From a virus: 33,689 bases of DNA. Positions 12,812-20,132 of this stretch are shown here, piece by piece. A model generated the notes under the pieces. That model ran no database searches. It was given only the letters and a program-made list of their open reading frames with translations, and was not told where the DNA came from. The position numbers and the translations under genes were made by a program. Within the stretch, counting starts at the first letter, position 1. The number at the start of each line of letters is the position of its first letter. Where the stretch lies: IMG/VR virus record IMGVR_UViG_3300028025_000511, positions 1-33,689 of that record. One strand, 5' to 3'.

Positions 12812-13047
12812 ACATCTTTTTAAGTAAAGAAGATATGTTGCTTCATGTGATTGACCAACTAAGCACTATCTGGATTGTCAGAAAACATCCAAAAATGCCA
12901 TACAAACAATGTGGACACACAGAGGCTTTCACAATACATAAGATTTATCACAATCTTAAAAGTGCAAAACAAGAGGCAGAGGAAAGAAACAAGCGGTCTC
13001 AGTATCTTTTTACTGTCAAACGGATTGAATTGAGGAAAAAACGATGA
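12808..13047 (+). CDS. 79-residue basic protein, unknown
   Basis: MNIFLSKEDMLLHVIDQLST, then WIVRKHPKMPYKQCGHTEAF and a Lys/Arg-rich C-terminal third ending RIELRKKR. Possibly a small nucleic-acid-binding protein. ATGA overlaps on both sides within the early string of small genes. No domain recognised. Confidence 0.65.
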   Translation: MNIFLSKEDMLLHVIDQLSTIWIVRKHPKMPYKQCGHTEAFTIHKIYHNLKSAKQEAEERNKRSQYLFTVKRIELRKKR

Positions 13048-13295
13048 TGGATTCACTTGTTAATAGCGTTGCTGCTGAAATATTCACACCTGAAGGTTCA
13101 CTTCATCCTGCTATGGGTATGCCACACAGCCGAATGGTTGCTCATGCTTATGGATATGCAATTAAACCTTGGGTTGGTTTGACAGAGCAAGAAAAGAAAG
13201 AATGGATTGATGCTTTGCCAGAGGTTTATGAAACAAAGCATCTTATGAACTTGTTGAACATCATGGAAGCAAGATTAAAACAGGCTAACTCATGA
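13044..13295 (+). CDS. 83-residue protein, unknown
   Basis: MMDSLVNSVAAEIFTPEGSL ... WVGLTEQEKKEWIDAL. The WVGLT-x-x-E segment recurs in the gene at 13799 (WVGLTNEEREQV), so the two share a small C-terminal helical module also common in other phage early proteins. ATGA overlap with the next gene. Function unknown. Confidence 0.65.
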   Translation: MMDSLVNSVAAEIFTPEGSLHPAMGMPHSRMVAHAYGYAIKPWVGLTEQEKKEWIDALPEVYETKHLMNLLNIMEARLKQANS

Positions 13296-13471
13296 AGCAA
13301 TTTACAGACTTACTTGAAGACTGGCTTTATGCAAGAGAAGTATTGAATGAAGCTAGAGAAAACTATGATGGCCATTCATTTGGTTATTTTCATGACAGAG
13401 ATATTCAGCGAGAAGTAGATGCACGCAATGCACTAAATGCAGTTTTTCAAAGCTTAAAAGGACAGGCATGA
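13292..13471 (+). CDS. 59-residue helical protein, unknown
   Basis: MKQFTDLLEDWLYAREVLNE, then ENYDGHSFGYFHDRDIQREV and ALNAVFQSLKGQA. It lies between two coupled genes with 4-base overlaps at both ends. Mostly helical with an aromatic centre. No domain recognised. Confidence 0.6.
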   Translation: MKQFTDLLEDWLYAREVLNEARENYDGHSFGYFHDRDIQREVDARNALNAVFQSLKGQA

Positions 13472-13704
13472 ATATCACTATCTACACAAAATCTGGCTGC
13501 CCTAATTGCGTGACAGCCAAGAATCTACTCCAGTCTTTGAATCTTGAATACAAAGAGATAGACATTGAGACTGGTGACAGGTTTGCTAACTTTGTTGCGA
13601 ACTATCCAGAAGCTAGACAAATGCCACAGATATTCATTGGTGACCAAAGAGTAGGTGGTTTGGCAGGGTTACAGGCTGCTTTAAAGAAGTTAGGAATGAC
13701 ATGA
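13468..13704 (+). CDS. Glutaredoxin
   Basis: 78 residues, a complete minimal thioredoxin fold. Active site CPNC at 11-14 (TKSGCPNCVTAKNLL), cis-proline loop QMPQIFIGDQRVGGLAGL near the end. Glutaredoxins reduce disulfides, classically as electron donors to ribonucleotide reductase. No reductase gene is present, so it would serve host reductase or act as a general thiol carrier. ATGA overlaps on both sides. Confidence 0.93.
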   Translation: MNITIYTKSGCPNCVTAKNLLQSLNLEYKEIDIETGDRFANFVANYPEARQMPQIFIGDQRVGGLAGLQAALKKLGMT

Positions 13705-13802
13705 TTGAAGCTATTGGATATATGCTGATTGGTGTATTTTTTGCATTGCTTATTCCTTTTCTTAAAGCATTTGCTGAAGTTAAATTGAAAGATAAAGAAT
13801 GA
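13701..13802 (+). CDS. 33-residue single-span membrane protein
   Basis: MIEAIGYMLIGVFFALLIPF then LKAFAEVKLKDKE: one membrane helix and a charged tail. It exactly fills the space between glutaredoxin and the next gene with 4-base overlaps. A small early membrane protein of unknown role. Confidence 0.6.
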   Translation: MIEAIGYMLIGVFFALLIPFLKAFAEVKLKDKE

Positions 13803-14314
13803 ACAAAAATGAAGCATTATTTCTTTCATTAAAAGAAATCAATCGACTATGCGATACAGGGAAAATTACAGGCGAAACCATCAACACAATCCAAGCCATT
13901 AAAGCCGCACTAGAAGCGAAGGATGAGCCTGTGGCGTGGAAGTGGCATCAAGCCCCTGTTAAAACTCAATGGAGTGACGACATGGTTGTGGCTGATATTG
14001 CCATCGACAAAGACCATACGGTATCCATCTACTGTGAGCGTGACCAGACCGCCAAGGTCGAAGCAATGTTCACCCCACTACAGCAAGAAGCGAAGGATGA
14101 GCCTGTGGCATGGATGCGAGAGGATGGAACTTTACATTTTGCGGATAAAAATATTTTTTATGTCGGACAACCTTTCTACACCACCCCACCACAGCGCACA
14201 TGGGTAGGTCTGACCAATGAGGAGAGAGAACAAGTTATTAACGCAAACACTGCAACTGGTTTATGGCATATGGCAAAAGACATTGAAGCCAAACTCAAGG
14301 AGAAGAACACATGA
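13799..14314 (+). CDS. Protein with repeated EPVAW modules, unknown
   Basis: 171 residues. The motif EAKDEPVAW occurs at about 39-47 and 98-106, encoded by an exact 24-bp direct repeat. The C-terminal part has PFYTTPPQRTWVGLTNEERE, shared in part with the gene at 13044. Proteins with DEPVAW...YT.PP...W.GLT are common in phage early regions but have no known function. ATGA overlap with the next gene. Confidence 0.7.
   Translation: MNKNEALFLSLKEINRLCDTGKITGETINTIQAIKAALEAKDEPVAWKWHQAPVKTQWSDDMVVADIAIDKDHTVSIYCERDQTAKVEAMFTPLQQEAKDEPVAWMREDGTLHFADKNIFYVGQPFYTTPPQRTWVGLTNEEREQVINANTATGLWHMAKDIEAKLKEKNT
13912..14109 (+). repeat. 24-bp direct repeat in the EPVAW gene
   Basis: An identical 24-bp sequence starts at 13912 and 14086. 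The 174-bp period keeps reading frame, so it duplicates the EAKDEPVA module. Recombination between copies would remove or add 58 codons in frame. Confidence 0.85.
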
Positions 14315-14472
14315 ACTTTAATCAAGGAAAACTTGTCGATGGTTTGATTGATGAACTGATGCACACCATTCACAAATACGATGATTCTTTATACATGGCA
14401 ACAGTCATTGGTGCTTTGGAGTTTGTCAAACTACAACTGATTGAGGAGAGCAGGGAGGAAGATGATGAGTAA
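14311..14472 (+). CDS. 53-residue helical protein, unknown
   Basis: MNFNQGKLVDGLIDELMHTI, then HKYDDSLYMATVIGALEFVK and an acidic end ESREEDDE. Four-base overlap with the previous gene; the next gene starts within its last codons. Helical and acidic, no domain recognised. Confidence 0.6.
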   Translation: MNFNQGKLVDGLIDELMHTIHKYDDSLYMATVIGALEFVKLQLIEESREEDDE

Positions 14473-14677
14473 AGGTTCAACTGGTCGTCCATTTTCAGTA
14501 AGCAATGAAGAATACTCTAATCGGTGGGATGCTATTTTTGGTAGAGACAATGAGAAAAAGAACAAAACGCAAGATGTGGAATCTGATAGACCCGATACAA
14601 CACGCCATCGTGGGGGCATCGATAACCCACAGGGAGAAGTTGGACAAGCTCCGAATGATGGAGTATTCCGCACTTGA
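14465..14677 (+). CDS. 70-residue protein (MSKGS...WDAIFG), unknown
   Basis: The ATG at 14465 is chosen over 14462 because GGAGG lies six bases upstream. The N-terminus MSKGSTGRPFSVSNEEYSNR followed by WDAIFGRD is a pattern I recognise from small phage proteins. The last 43 residues are read from DNA that also codes the start of the next gene in another frame and look low-complexity, so the gene was probably extended over its neighbour. Confidence 0.65.
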   Translation: MSKGSTGRPFSVSNEEYSNRWDAIFGRDNEKKNKTQDVESDRPDTTRHRGGIDNPQGEVGQAPNDGVFRT

Positions 14678-15008
14678 GGCGATTACCAAGGGCAGAGGAA
14701 CTATTCATGACTGGCGCACTCTTGTGGACGTACTAAACCTGTCAGAAACGATGGGTAGAGCAGGGGTAGGCCCAGAAGTGCTACCAATCTGCGAGAAGGC
14801 GCAAGCAAGCCTCCACAAAGCATCTGGATACTATCAAAATACTATGCGTGTTATTTTAGATGCGGAGGGAATCCAAGCCTGTCGTGATTTGATTGAATTC
14901 GCAGACTTGCAACAGTCAAGTATTCCTCGAAGTGAGTTTGAGCGATACATTCAGAAAACAAAAGACTACATAAAGTCACGAGGTGATAAGGTGGTAGAAA
15001 TTGAATAA
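14550..15008 (+). CDS. Conserved phage protein, unknown
   Basis: 152 residues from the ATG at 14550. Begins MRKRTKRKMWNLIDPIQHAI, with REKLDKLRMMEYSALEAITK and GTIHDWRTLVDVLNLSETMG (about 51-70), then a helical C-terminus. I recall such proteins in proteobacterial phages; no function known. The first 128 bases overlap the preceding gene in another frame. Its stop overlaps the next start by 8 bases. Confidence 0.7.
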   Translation: MRKRTKRKMWNLIDPIQHAIVGASITHREKLDKLRMMEYSALEAITKGRGTIHDWRTLVDVLNLSETMGRAGVGPEVLPICEKAQASLHKASGYYQNTMRVILDAEGIQACRDLIEFADLQQSSIPRSEFERYIQKTKDYIKSRGDKVVEIE

Positions 15009-15258
15009 CAGTTTTACAAAGCGTGAAAGACTGCACCTAGCAAGGATTAAAGAACTTCCTTGTGGGGTATGTGGTCAGGCAGGGCCAAGCGATGCTCATC
15101 ACATAAAACAGCATCACCAGTACCTGTGTATTCCGCTTTGTAGAGACTGCCATCAAGGGCCACATAACGGAATTCACGGACAAGGCAGGATTTGGTCTGT
15201 GATGAAACATGACGAAATGTCGGTATTAAACGAAACACTTGCAAAACTTATTGGATAA
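15001..15258 (+). CDS. Ref/HNH-like nuclease
   Basis: 85 residues starting at TTG, with no ATG available before the core. Motifs: LPCGVCGQ (C-x2-C), SDAHHIKQH, then IPLCRDCHQGPHNGIHGQG. The Cys pairs would bind zinc and AHH...H the catalytic metal. The PLC-x2-CH-x-G-x-x-x-GIHG arrangement resembles the P1 Ref family of RecA-dependent nucleases. Last gene before the early terminator. It probably takes part in recombination. Confidence 0.78.
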   Translation: MNNSFTKRERLHLARIKELPCGVCGQAGPSDAHHIKQHHQYLCIPLCRDCHQGPHNGIHGQGRIWSVMKHDEMSVLNETLAKLIG

Positions 15259-15297
15259 GGCACAATATTCCTAACCAAGTTGCCATTTGGTTTCCTT

Positions 15298-15324
15298 AGA
15301 GGGACTGTACGTTCCTCTTTTTTT
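15298..15324 (+). terminator. Rho-independent terminator, end of early rightward block
   Basis: An 8-bp stem AGAGGGAC / GTTCCTCT with one G-U pair and a 5-base loop, followed directly by seven T. It ends the early transcript after the Ref-like gene. A weaker AACCAA/TTGGTT hairpin lies just upstream (15273-15292). Confidence 0.88.
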
Positions 15325-15358
15325 GTGCGAAAATGACGCAAACTCCATGAGGACAACC

Positions 15359-15856
15359 ATGTCTGGACTACTTGAGCCATCAGTAAAAATCGAGATTGAG
15401 ATACAAAACCAAGAGAAGATGGGTGAAGCCTGTCCAGTTGCGACAGGTGATGTAGCTGTCAATCTTGAGAATCGGGAGAAGGCGATTGAAAAGGCTAACT
15501 ATGGCCCTATGAATCCCAACGAATCCAACATGGATTACTGGCGTGAAATCTCTCGTGCATGGCGCATTGCCCCTGCACAAGCTAAGAAGTCTCGTTGTGG
15601 TAACTGCGCTGCTTTCATCCAAACACCTAAGATGCTGTCTTGCATTGAATCTGGTCTGGATGACAACGAGATGGACGCATGGGAAGTCATCGATGCAGGT
15701 GACTTAGGATATTGCGAGATGTTTGACTTTAAGTGTGCTTCTAAGCGTACCTGCGAAGCATGGATTAGTGGTGGGCCAATTACTCAGGAGAAAGACAATG
15801 GGAACAACGAATCAACAGGCTCTGGAGATGATGCAGAAGCTGATGAAGAAGCCTAA
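15359..15856 (+). CDS. Cys-rich putative metal-binding protein
   Basis: 165 residues from the ATG at 15359 (GAGGA upstream); earlier in-frame starts would lie inside the terminator. The core includes YGPMNPNESNMDYWREISRA, SRCGNCAAF (C-x2-C), MLSCIE, LGYCEMFDFKC and KRTCEAW. The spaced cysteines suggest a zinc or iron-sulfur site. I recall similar proteins near terminase genes in environmental phages. First gene of the late block; the last 20 residues overlap the next gene. Confidence 0.72.
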   Translation: MSGLLEPSVKIEIEIQNQEKMGEACPVATGDVAVNLENREKAIEKANYGPMNPNESNMDYWREISRAWRIAPAQAKKSRCGNCAAFIQTPKMLSCIESGLDDNEMDAWEVIDAGDLGYCEMFDFKCASKRTCEAWISGGPITQEKDNGNNESTGSGDDAEADEEA

Positions 15857-15917
15857 GCCTATGCCTGTGCGTGGTGAGCGTACTGCAAAGAACAAAGCAA
15901 AGAAGCCTAAAAAATGA
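15798..15917 (+). CDS. 39-residue basic protein, unknown
   Basis: MGTTNQQALEMMQKLMKKPK then PMPVRGERTAKNKAKKPKK. Strongly basic, with GGAG before the ATG. The first 59 bases overlap the Cys-rich gene and the end overlaps the next gene. A nucleic-acid-binding or virion-packaged peptide is plausible. Confidence 0.6.
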   Translation: MGTTNQQALEMMQKLMKKPKPMPVRGERTAKNKAKKPKK

Positions 15918-16072
15918 ACGGCTTGTACGCTAACATTCATGCGAAACAAAAGCGAATTGAAGCGCAAAAGGCTGCTGGGAAAACTCCAGAGCGTATGCGT
16001 AAAGTTGGCTCGAAGGGTGCGCCTACTGCGTCTGCGTTTAAGCAAGCAGCTAAGACTGCTAAAAAGAAATGA
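15914..16072 (+). CDS. 52-residue basic conserved protein
   Basis: MNGLYANIHAKQKRIEAQKA, then MRKVGSKGAPTASAFKQAAK and a Lys-rich end. I recognise this pattern from many environmental phages, always upstream of terminase, without known function. Basic and probably disordered; may bind DNA or be packaged. ATGA coupled on both sides. Confidence 0.7.
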   Translation: MNGLYANIHAKQKRIEAQKAAGKTPERMRKVGSKGAPTASAFKQAAKTAKKK

Positions 16073-16320
16073 TTAAGCGTGGAACAGAGCAGTTTTCTGG
16101 CTACAACAAGCCTAAGAAAACTCCTAACCATCCCACTAAATCTCATGCTGTTTTGGCAAAGAGTGGTGAGGACGTGAAGCTTATTCGCTTTGGTCAACAA
16201 GGCGTAAAAGGCTCACCTGATGGCTCTAAGCGTAACGAAGCATTTAAGGCTCGTCACGCAGAGAATATTGCCAAGGGTAAGATGAGTGCTGCTTATTGGG
16301 CAAACAAAGTTAAGTGGTGA
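16069..16320 (+). CDS. 83-residue conserved basic protein
   Basis: MIKRGTEQFSGYNKPKKTPN, then HAVLAKSGEDVKLIRFGQQG and FKARHAENIAKGKMSAAYWA ending NKVKW. The KLIRFGQQGV and FKARHA...KGKMSAAYWA motifs are a family found upstream of terminase genes. Function unknown; probably DNA- or capsid-related. Followed by a 55-base gap with no clear promoter. Confidence 0.75.
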   Translation: MIKRGTEQFSGYNKPKKTPNHPTKSHAVLAKSGEDVKLIRFGQQGVKGSPDGSKRNEAFKARHAENIAKGKMSAAYWANKVKW

Positions 16321-16375
16321 AAAAACAACACTTAGTAGATTAACTTAACCTTGACCAACCCTAGAGGAGTCAAAC

Positions 16376-16612
16376 ATGGCTGGAAGACCGATAAATAAAT
16401 TACATCAGGAAGATGTACGCAAGAAAATACAGGTAAGTCAATTACTAAATGTCTTGCAAAATCATGCACTTGGTGTAGATGAAGACTTAAGTCCTACTCG
16501 GATGAAGGCAATTGAAATACTATTGCGTAAGTCTATGCCTGATATGGCATCTGTAACAGTAAGCGGAGACTCTGACCAACCACTTCAGCACATAGTTACA
16601 TGGGCGAAGTAA
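16376..16612 (+). CDS. Terminase small subunit, putative
   Basis: 78 residues. MAGRPINKLHQEDVRKKIQV, an N-terminal helical region, then SPTRMKAIEILLRKSMPDMA, typical of small phage DNA-recognition subunits that act with the large terminase. A strong GAGGAG site precedes the ATG. The gene overlaps the large subunit by 13 bases, the usual arrangement. Confidence 0.72.
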   Translation: MAGRPINKLHQEDVRKKIQVSQLLNVLQNHALGVDEDLSPTRMKAIEILLRKSMPDMASVTVSGDSDQPLQHIVTWAK

Positions 16613-17862
16613 TCGAAATCCCTTACAGACCAAGGGAACACCAACTAAAGGTTCACGAATTACTGGAAGGCAAACGCTTTGCAGTAGTAGTGGCACATCG
16701 AAGGTTTGGTAAAACTGTAGCTGCTCTCAATCACCTAATCCGTGATGCGGTGTTAAACCAAAGAGAGACACCAAGATATGCCTATATTGCGCCTACTTAT
16801 GGTCAAGCAAAGAGGGTGGCATGGGATTACTTGGTTAAATACACTACACCGCTAGGCGGTACTAACAACATCTCAGAATTACGAGTTGACTTCTGGGGTA
16901 GGCGAATCCAGCTTTATGGCTCTGACAACCCTGATTCCTTACGAGGACAGTTTTTTGACGGAGTGATTATTGACGAGGTTGGCGACCAAAACCCAAAGAT
17001 TTGGACTGATATTGTTCGACCTGCGCTGACAGACCGCAAAGGGTGGTGCTTATTCATTGGTACACCCAAAGGTCACAACCACTTCAAAGAACTGCGAGAC
17101 AGGGCAGAAACTGAAGAAGGATGGGGTTTGCTAGAGTTCAAAGCCTCTGAAACAGGGGTGGTGGACGATACAGAACTGAAGGCTGCTCGTAATGAGATGG
17201 GTGAGGATAAGTACCGCCAAGAGTTTGAATGTAGCTTTGATGCTGCTGTAGAAGGTTCTTACTATGGACAAATCCTCAATGAACTGGAAGACAAGCACCA
17301 TATGCAAGACATTCCAAGAGAGGAACTGAGCCGTACATTTACTGCTTGGGATTTGGGTATGGGTGATTCAACATCTATTTGGGTGGCTCAGTTAGTAGGT
17401 ACTGAAGTGCGTCTGATTGACTACTACGAGAATCATGGTGTTGGACTAGACCACTATGTGAAGTGGATTAGGGACAATGACTATGCCAAAGCAGAGCATA
17501 TTCTGCCCCATGACGTTAGGGTCAGAGAGTTAGGTTCTGGGAAAAGCCGACTAGAGATGCTTGAGGAAGCAGGACTAGAGATAAAGATTGCCCCGAGAAT
17601 GGGTCTAGATGATGGTATTCAAGCGGTAAGGCGACTATTGCCAAGGTGCTGGTTTAATGTCCCTAAAGTCCAGATAGGGCTGAACTGCCTGAGAAACTAC
17701 CGCAGAGATTACGATGAAAAGCGTAAGATTTTCTATGAGCGTCCATTGCATGACTGGTCATCGCATGGCTCGGACTCATTCCGCTACTTAGCCCTTGGAC
17801 TTGATGAAGGTCACAGTACATGGTCTAAACCGATTAACCAAGCACCGAAATGGATTGTCTGA
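16600..17862 (+). CDS. terL: Terminase large subunit
   Basis: 420 residues, full length for a compact TerL. The ATPase domain has Walker A-like VVAHRRFGKT (about 30-39), Walker B with DE at 125-126 (GVIIDEVGDQ) and the coupling motif FIGTPKG (about 152-158). The C-terminal RNase H-like nuclease has D251 in TAWDLGMGDSTSIW and D305 in LPHDVRV. The enzyme pumps DNA into the prohead and cuts concatemers. Its stop overlaps the next ATG as TGATG. Confidence 0.96.
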   Translation: MGEVIEIPYRPREHQLKVHELLEGKRFAVVVAHRRFGKTVAALNHLIRDAVLNQRETPRYAYIAPTYGQAKRVAWDYLVKYTTPLGGTNNISELRVDFWGRRIQLYGSDNPDSLRGQFFDGVIIDEVGDQNPKIWTDIVRPALTDRKGWCLFIGTPKGHNHFKELRDRAETEEGWGLLEFKASETGVVDDTELKAARNEMGEDKYRQEFECSFDAAVEGSYYGQILNELEDKHHMQDIPREELSRTFTAWDLGMGDSTSIWVAQLVGTEVRLIDYYENHGVGLDHYVKWIRDNDYAKAEHILPHDVRVRELGSGKSRLEMLEEAGLEIKIAPRMGLDDGIQAVRRLLPRCWFNVPKVQIGLNCLRNYRRDYDEKRKIFYERPLHDWSSHGSDSFRYLALGLDEGHSTWSKPINQAPKWIV

Positions 17863-18035
17863 TGTATTTAGAGCGTCAAGGGGTCAATTTAGCCCCAAAA
17901 GTAAAAGAACTTGAAAACCGCATTGAAGTATTGGAAAATGTGGTAAAAGCTTTACAATTGGAAAAACCCCGAATGGGTCGCCCTCCAAAGGACAAAAATG
18001 CAACAGAACGAACTGAAGTCAATCCTCCAAGCTGA
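17862..18035 (+). CDS. 57-residue coiled-coil protein with GRPPK motif
   Basis: MYLERQGVNLAPKVKELENR starts a coiled coil (IEVLENVVKALQLEK), followed by RMGRPPKDKN, an AT-hook-like motif, and a polar tail. Starts in the terminase stop (TGATG) and overlaps the portal gene by 38 bases. Might bind DNA or portal at the packaging vertex; no family recognised. The start at 17850 is a less likely alternative. Confidence 0.6.
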   Translation: MYLERQGVNLAPKVKELENRIEVLENVVKALQLEKPRMGRPPKDKNATERTEVNPPS

Positions 18036-20130
18036 GATTGATGATGCTATTGGCTACATTGAAACTGAAACTGTTGACCAGCGCAAACAGGCTCTGGAAG
18101 CGTATCTACGACAGCCATATGGCAATGAAGTTGAGGGTAAGTCTCAAATCGTTACTGGAGAAGTAGCAGAAGCGATTGATGGTGCGTTACCTAGCTTAGT
18201 TCGTATTTTCACAGGCTCAGATAATATTGTTATCTTTGAGCCACAAGGCCCACAAGACGAAGCGTCTGCAAAGCAAGCTACTGATTATTGCAATTGGGTG
18301 TTCTTGCGTGACAACGAAGGCGTAGCTATTTTGCATGACTGGTTCAAAGATGCTTTGATGCAGAAGAACGGCATCCTAAAAGCATATTGGGAAAATAAAG
18401 AAGACATTACAAAAGAGCGTTACTTTGACTTGTCTGATGACGAGTTAGCAATGCTGATGAGTGATGAAACAATGGAAATTGTCGAGCAAGATACGACAGA
18501 GTTTCCAATCTATGACCCAATGGGACAGCCAGTCATTGACCCAACTGGTATGCCAGTCATGGGTTCTACACACAATGTCGTAGTCCAAAAGCGCAAGAAA
18601 TCAGGCAAAGTAACGATTGAGAATGTTCCTCCAGAGGAGTTCTTGATTAGCAAGAAGGCTCGTACTATTGCTGATTCTCCATTCGTAGCCCATCGTCAGA
18701 TGTTGACTCGTAGTGACTTGATTGCTATGGGGTTCAACAAGAAGCAAGTTGAAGGCTTGCAGATGGATGATGCACTAGCCTACACACCAGAGCGAGTTGC
18801 TCGTTACTCTGCTGGTGAGCAACCTTACCAAGTGCAGACTGATGACCCATCAATGCAAGAGATTGAGGTCTTTGAGTGCTATGTCAAAACTGATATGAAT
18901 GGCAAAGGCATTGCTGCTCTGACTCAGGTTTTCTACGCTTCAAACGAGATTCTACAAGATGCAGATGGTAAGGAAATGGTTGAAGAAGTGGACTATGTTC
19001 CTTTCCATTCAATCTGCCCAATCCCAATTCCACACAAGTTCTTTGGCAACTCACTTGCTGACCGAACAACTGACTTGCAACTGATTAAAACCACTATCAC
19101 TCGTCAAATGTTGGATAACTTATATCTGACAAACAACGCACGAGTGGTTGCTGTTGAAGGTCAGGTAAACCTTGACGATTTGCTTACATCTACCGCAGGT
19201 GGTGTTATTCGTGCCAAGTCACCTAATGCTGTTCAACAACTGGTTGTGCAGAATGTGGCATCTCAGGCTTTCCCAATGCTTCAGTATTTGGATACAGTCC
19301 AGTCTAAGCGTACTGGTGTGTCTGATGCTTCACAAGGTCTTGACCCTGCTATCTTGCAGAATGTCACAGCAGCAGCAGTTGCCTCGATGCAACAAGCTGG
19401 CGCAGGTAAGATTGAACTGATGGCTCGAATCTTTGCTGAGACTGGTGTTAAGTCTTTGTTCCAAGGCATCTTGCATCTGCTTTGCAAATACCAAGACAAA
19501 GCACGAATGGTGCGTATGCGTGGTGAGTTCGTAGAGTTTGACCCTCGTACATGGGCTAACCAATACGATGTGTCTATCAATGTTGGTTTGGGTGCTGGTA
19601 ACCGACAAGAGCAGATGGCTATGTTGTCAATGGTTCTGGCTAAACAAGAGCAGTTGATTGCTCAGTATGGCCCTGCCAATCCATATGTCTCCCCTGCTCA
19701 ATATCGTGCTACTTTGGGACGCATGGTTGAGATTGCTGGCTTTAAGGATTCTGGTGAGTTCTATAAGGCGATTACACCAGAGCAAGACCAGATGCTATCG
19801 AATCCTCCTCCACAACAACAACAAATGCCTCCAGAAGTGCAAGCAATCATGGCTCGGACACAGGCTGAGATTCAAGCTAACCAAGCTAAAGCACAAGCTG
19901 ACATTCAGTTGAAGCAACAGCAACAACAGATTGACATGGAGATGGCACAACAAAAGGCTGCTCTTGAGATGCAATTGATGCGTGAGAAAGAAGCTGCTAA
20001 GTTGATGCTTGAGCGTGAGAAACAACAGGCTTATTTTGCTATGAAGCAACAAGAGTTTGAAGCAGAAGCCCAATTGAAAGCAATGAAAATTGGTGCTGGC
20101 ATTACATCTAACGTAGAGATTAAAGGTTAA
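17998..20130 (+). CDS. Portal protein, P22-like
   Basis: 710 residues. The N-terminal region (LEAYLRQPYGNEVEGKSQIV, EVAEAIDGALPSLVRIFTGS, KQATDYCNWVFLRDN) is typical of P22/SU10-like portals. It forms the dodecameric ring through which DNA enters and leaves. The central portion includes KFFGNSLADRTTDLQ and SDASQGLDPAIL. The C-terminal 110 residues are a Gln/Lys/Glu coiled coil, comparable to the P22 portal barrel. AAAGGA precedes the ATG. It lies directly after terminase, as expected. Confidence 0.93.
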   Translation: MQQNELKSILQAEIDDAIGYIETETVDQRKQALEAYLRQPYGNEVEGKSQIVTGEVAEAIDGALPSLVRIFTGSDNIVIFEPQGPQDEASAKQATDYCNWVFLRDNEGVAILHDWFKDALMQKNGILKAYWENKEDITKERYFDLSDDELAMLMSDETMEIVEQDTTEFPIYDPMGQPVIDPTGMPVMGSTHNVVVQKRKKSGKVTIENVPPEEFLISKKARTIADSPFVAHRQMLTRSDLIAMGFNKKQVEGLQMDDALAYTPERVARYSAGEQPYQVQTDDPSMQEIEVFECYVKTDMNGKGIAALTQVFYASNEILQDADGKEMVEEVDYVPFHSICPIPIPHKFFGNSLADRTTDLQLIKTTITRQMLDNLYLTNNARVVAVEGQVNLDDLLTSTAGGVIRAKSPNAVQQLVVQNVASQAFPMLQYLDTVQSKRTGVSDASQGLDPAILQNVTAAAVASMQQAGAGKIELMARIFAETGVKSLFQGILHLLCKYQDKARMVRMRGEFVEFDPRTWANQYDVSINVGLGAGNRQEQMAMLSMVLAKQEQLIAQYGPANPYVSPAQYRATLGRMVEIAGFKDSGEFYKAITPEQDQMLSNPPPQQQQMPPEVQAIMARTQAEIQANQAKAQADIQLKQQQQQIDMEMAQQKAALEMQLMREKEAAKLMLEREKQQAYFAMKQQEFEAEAQLKAMKIGAGITSNVEIKG

Positions 20131-20132
20131 TC

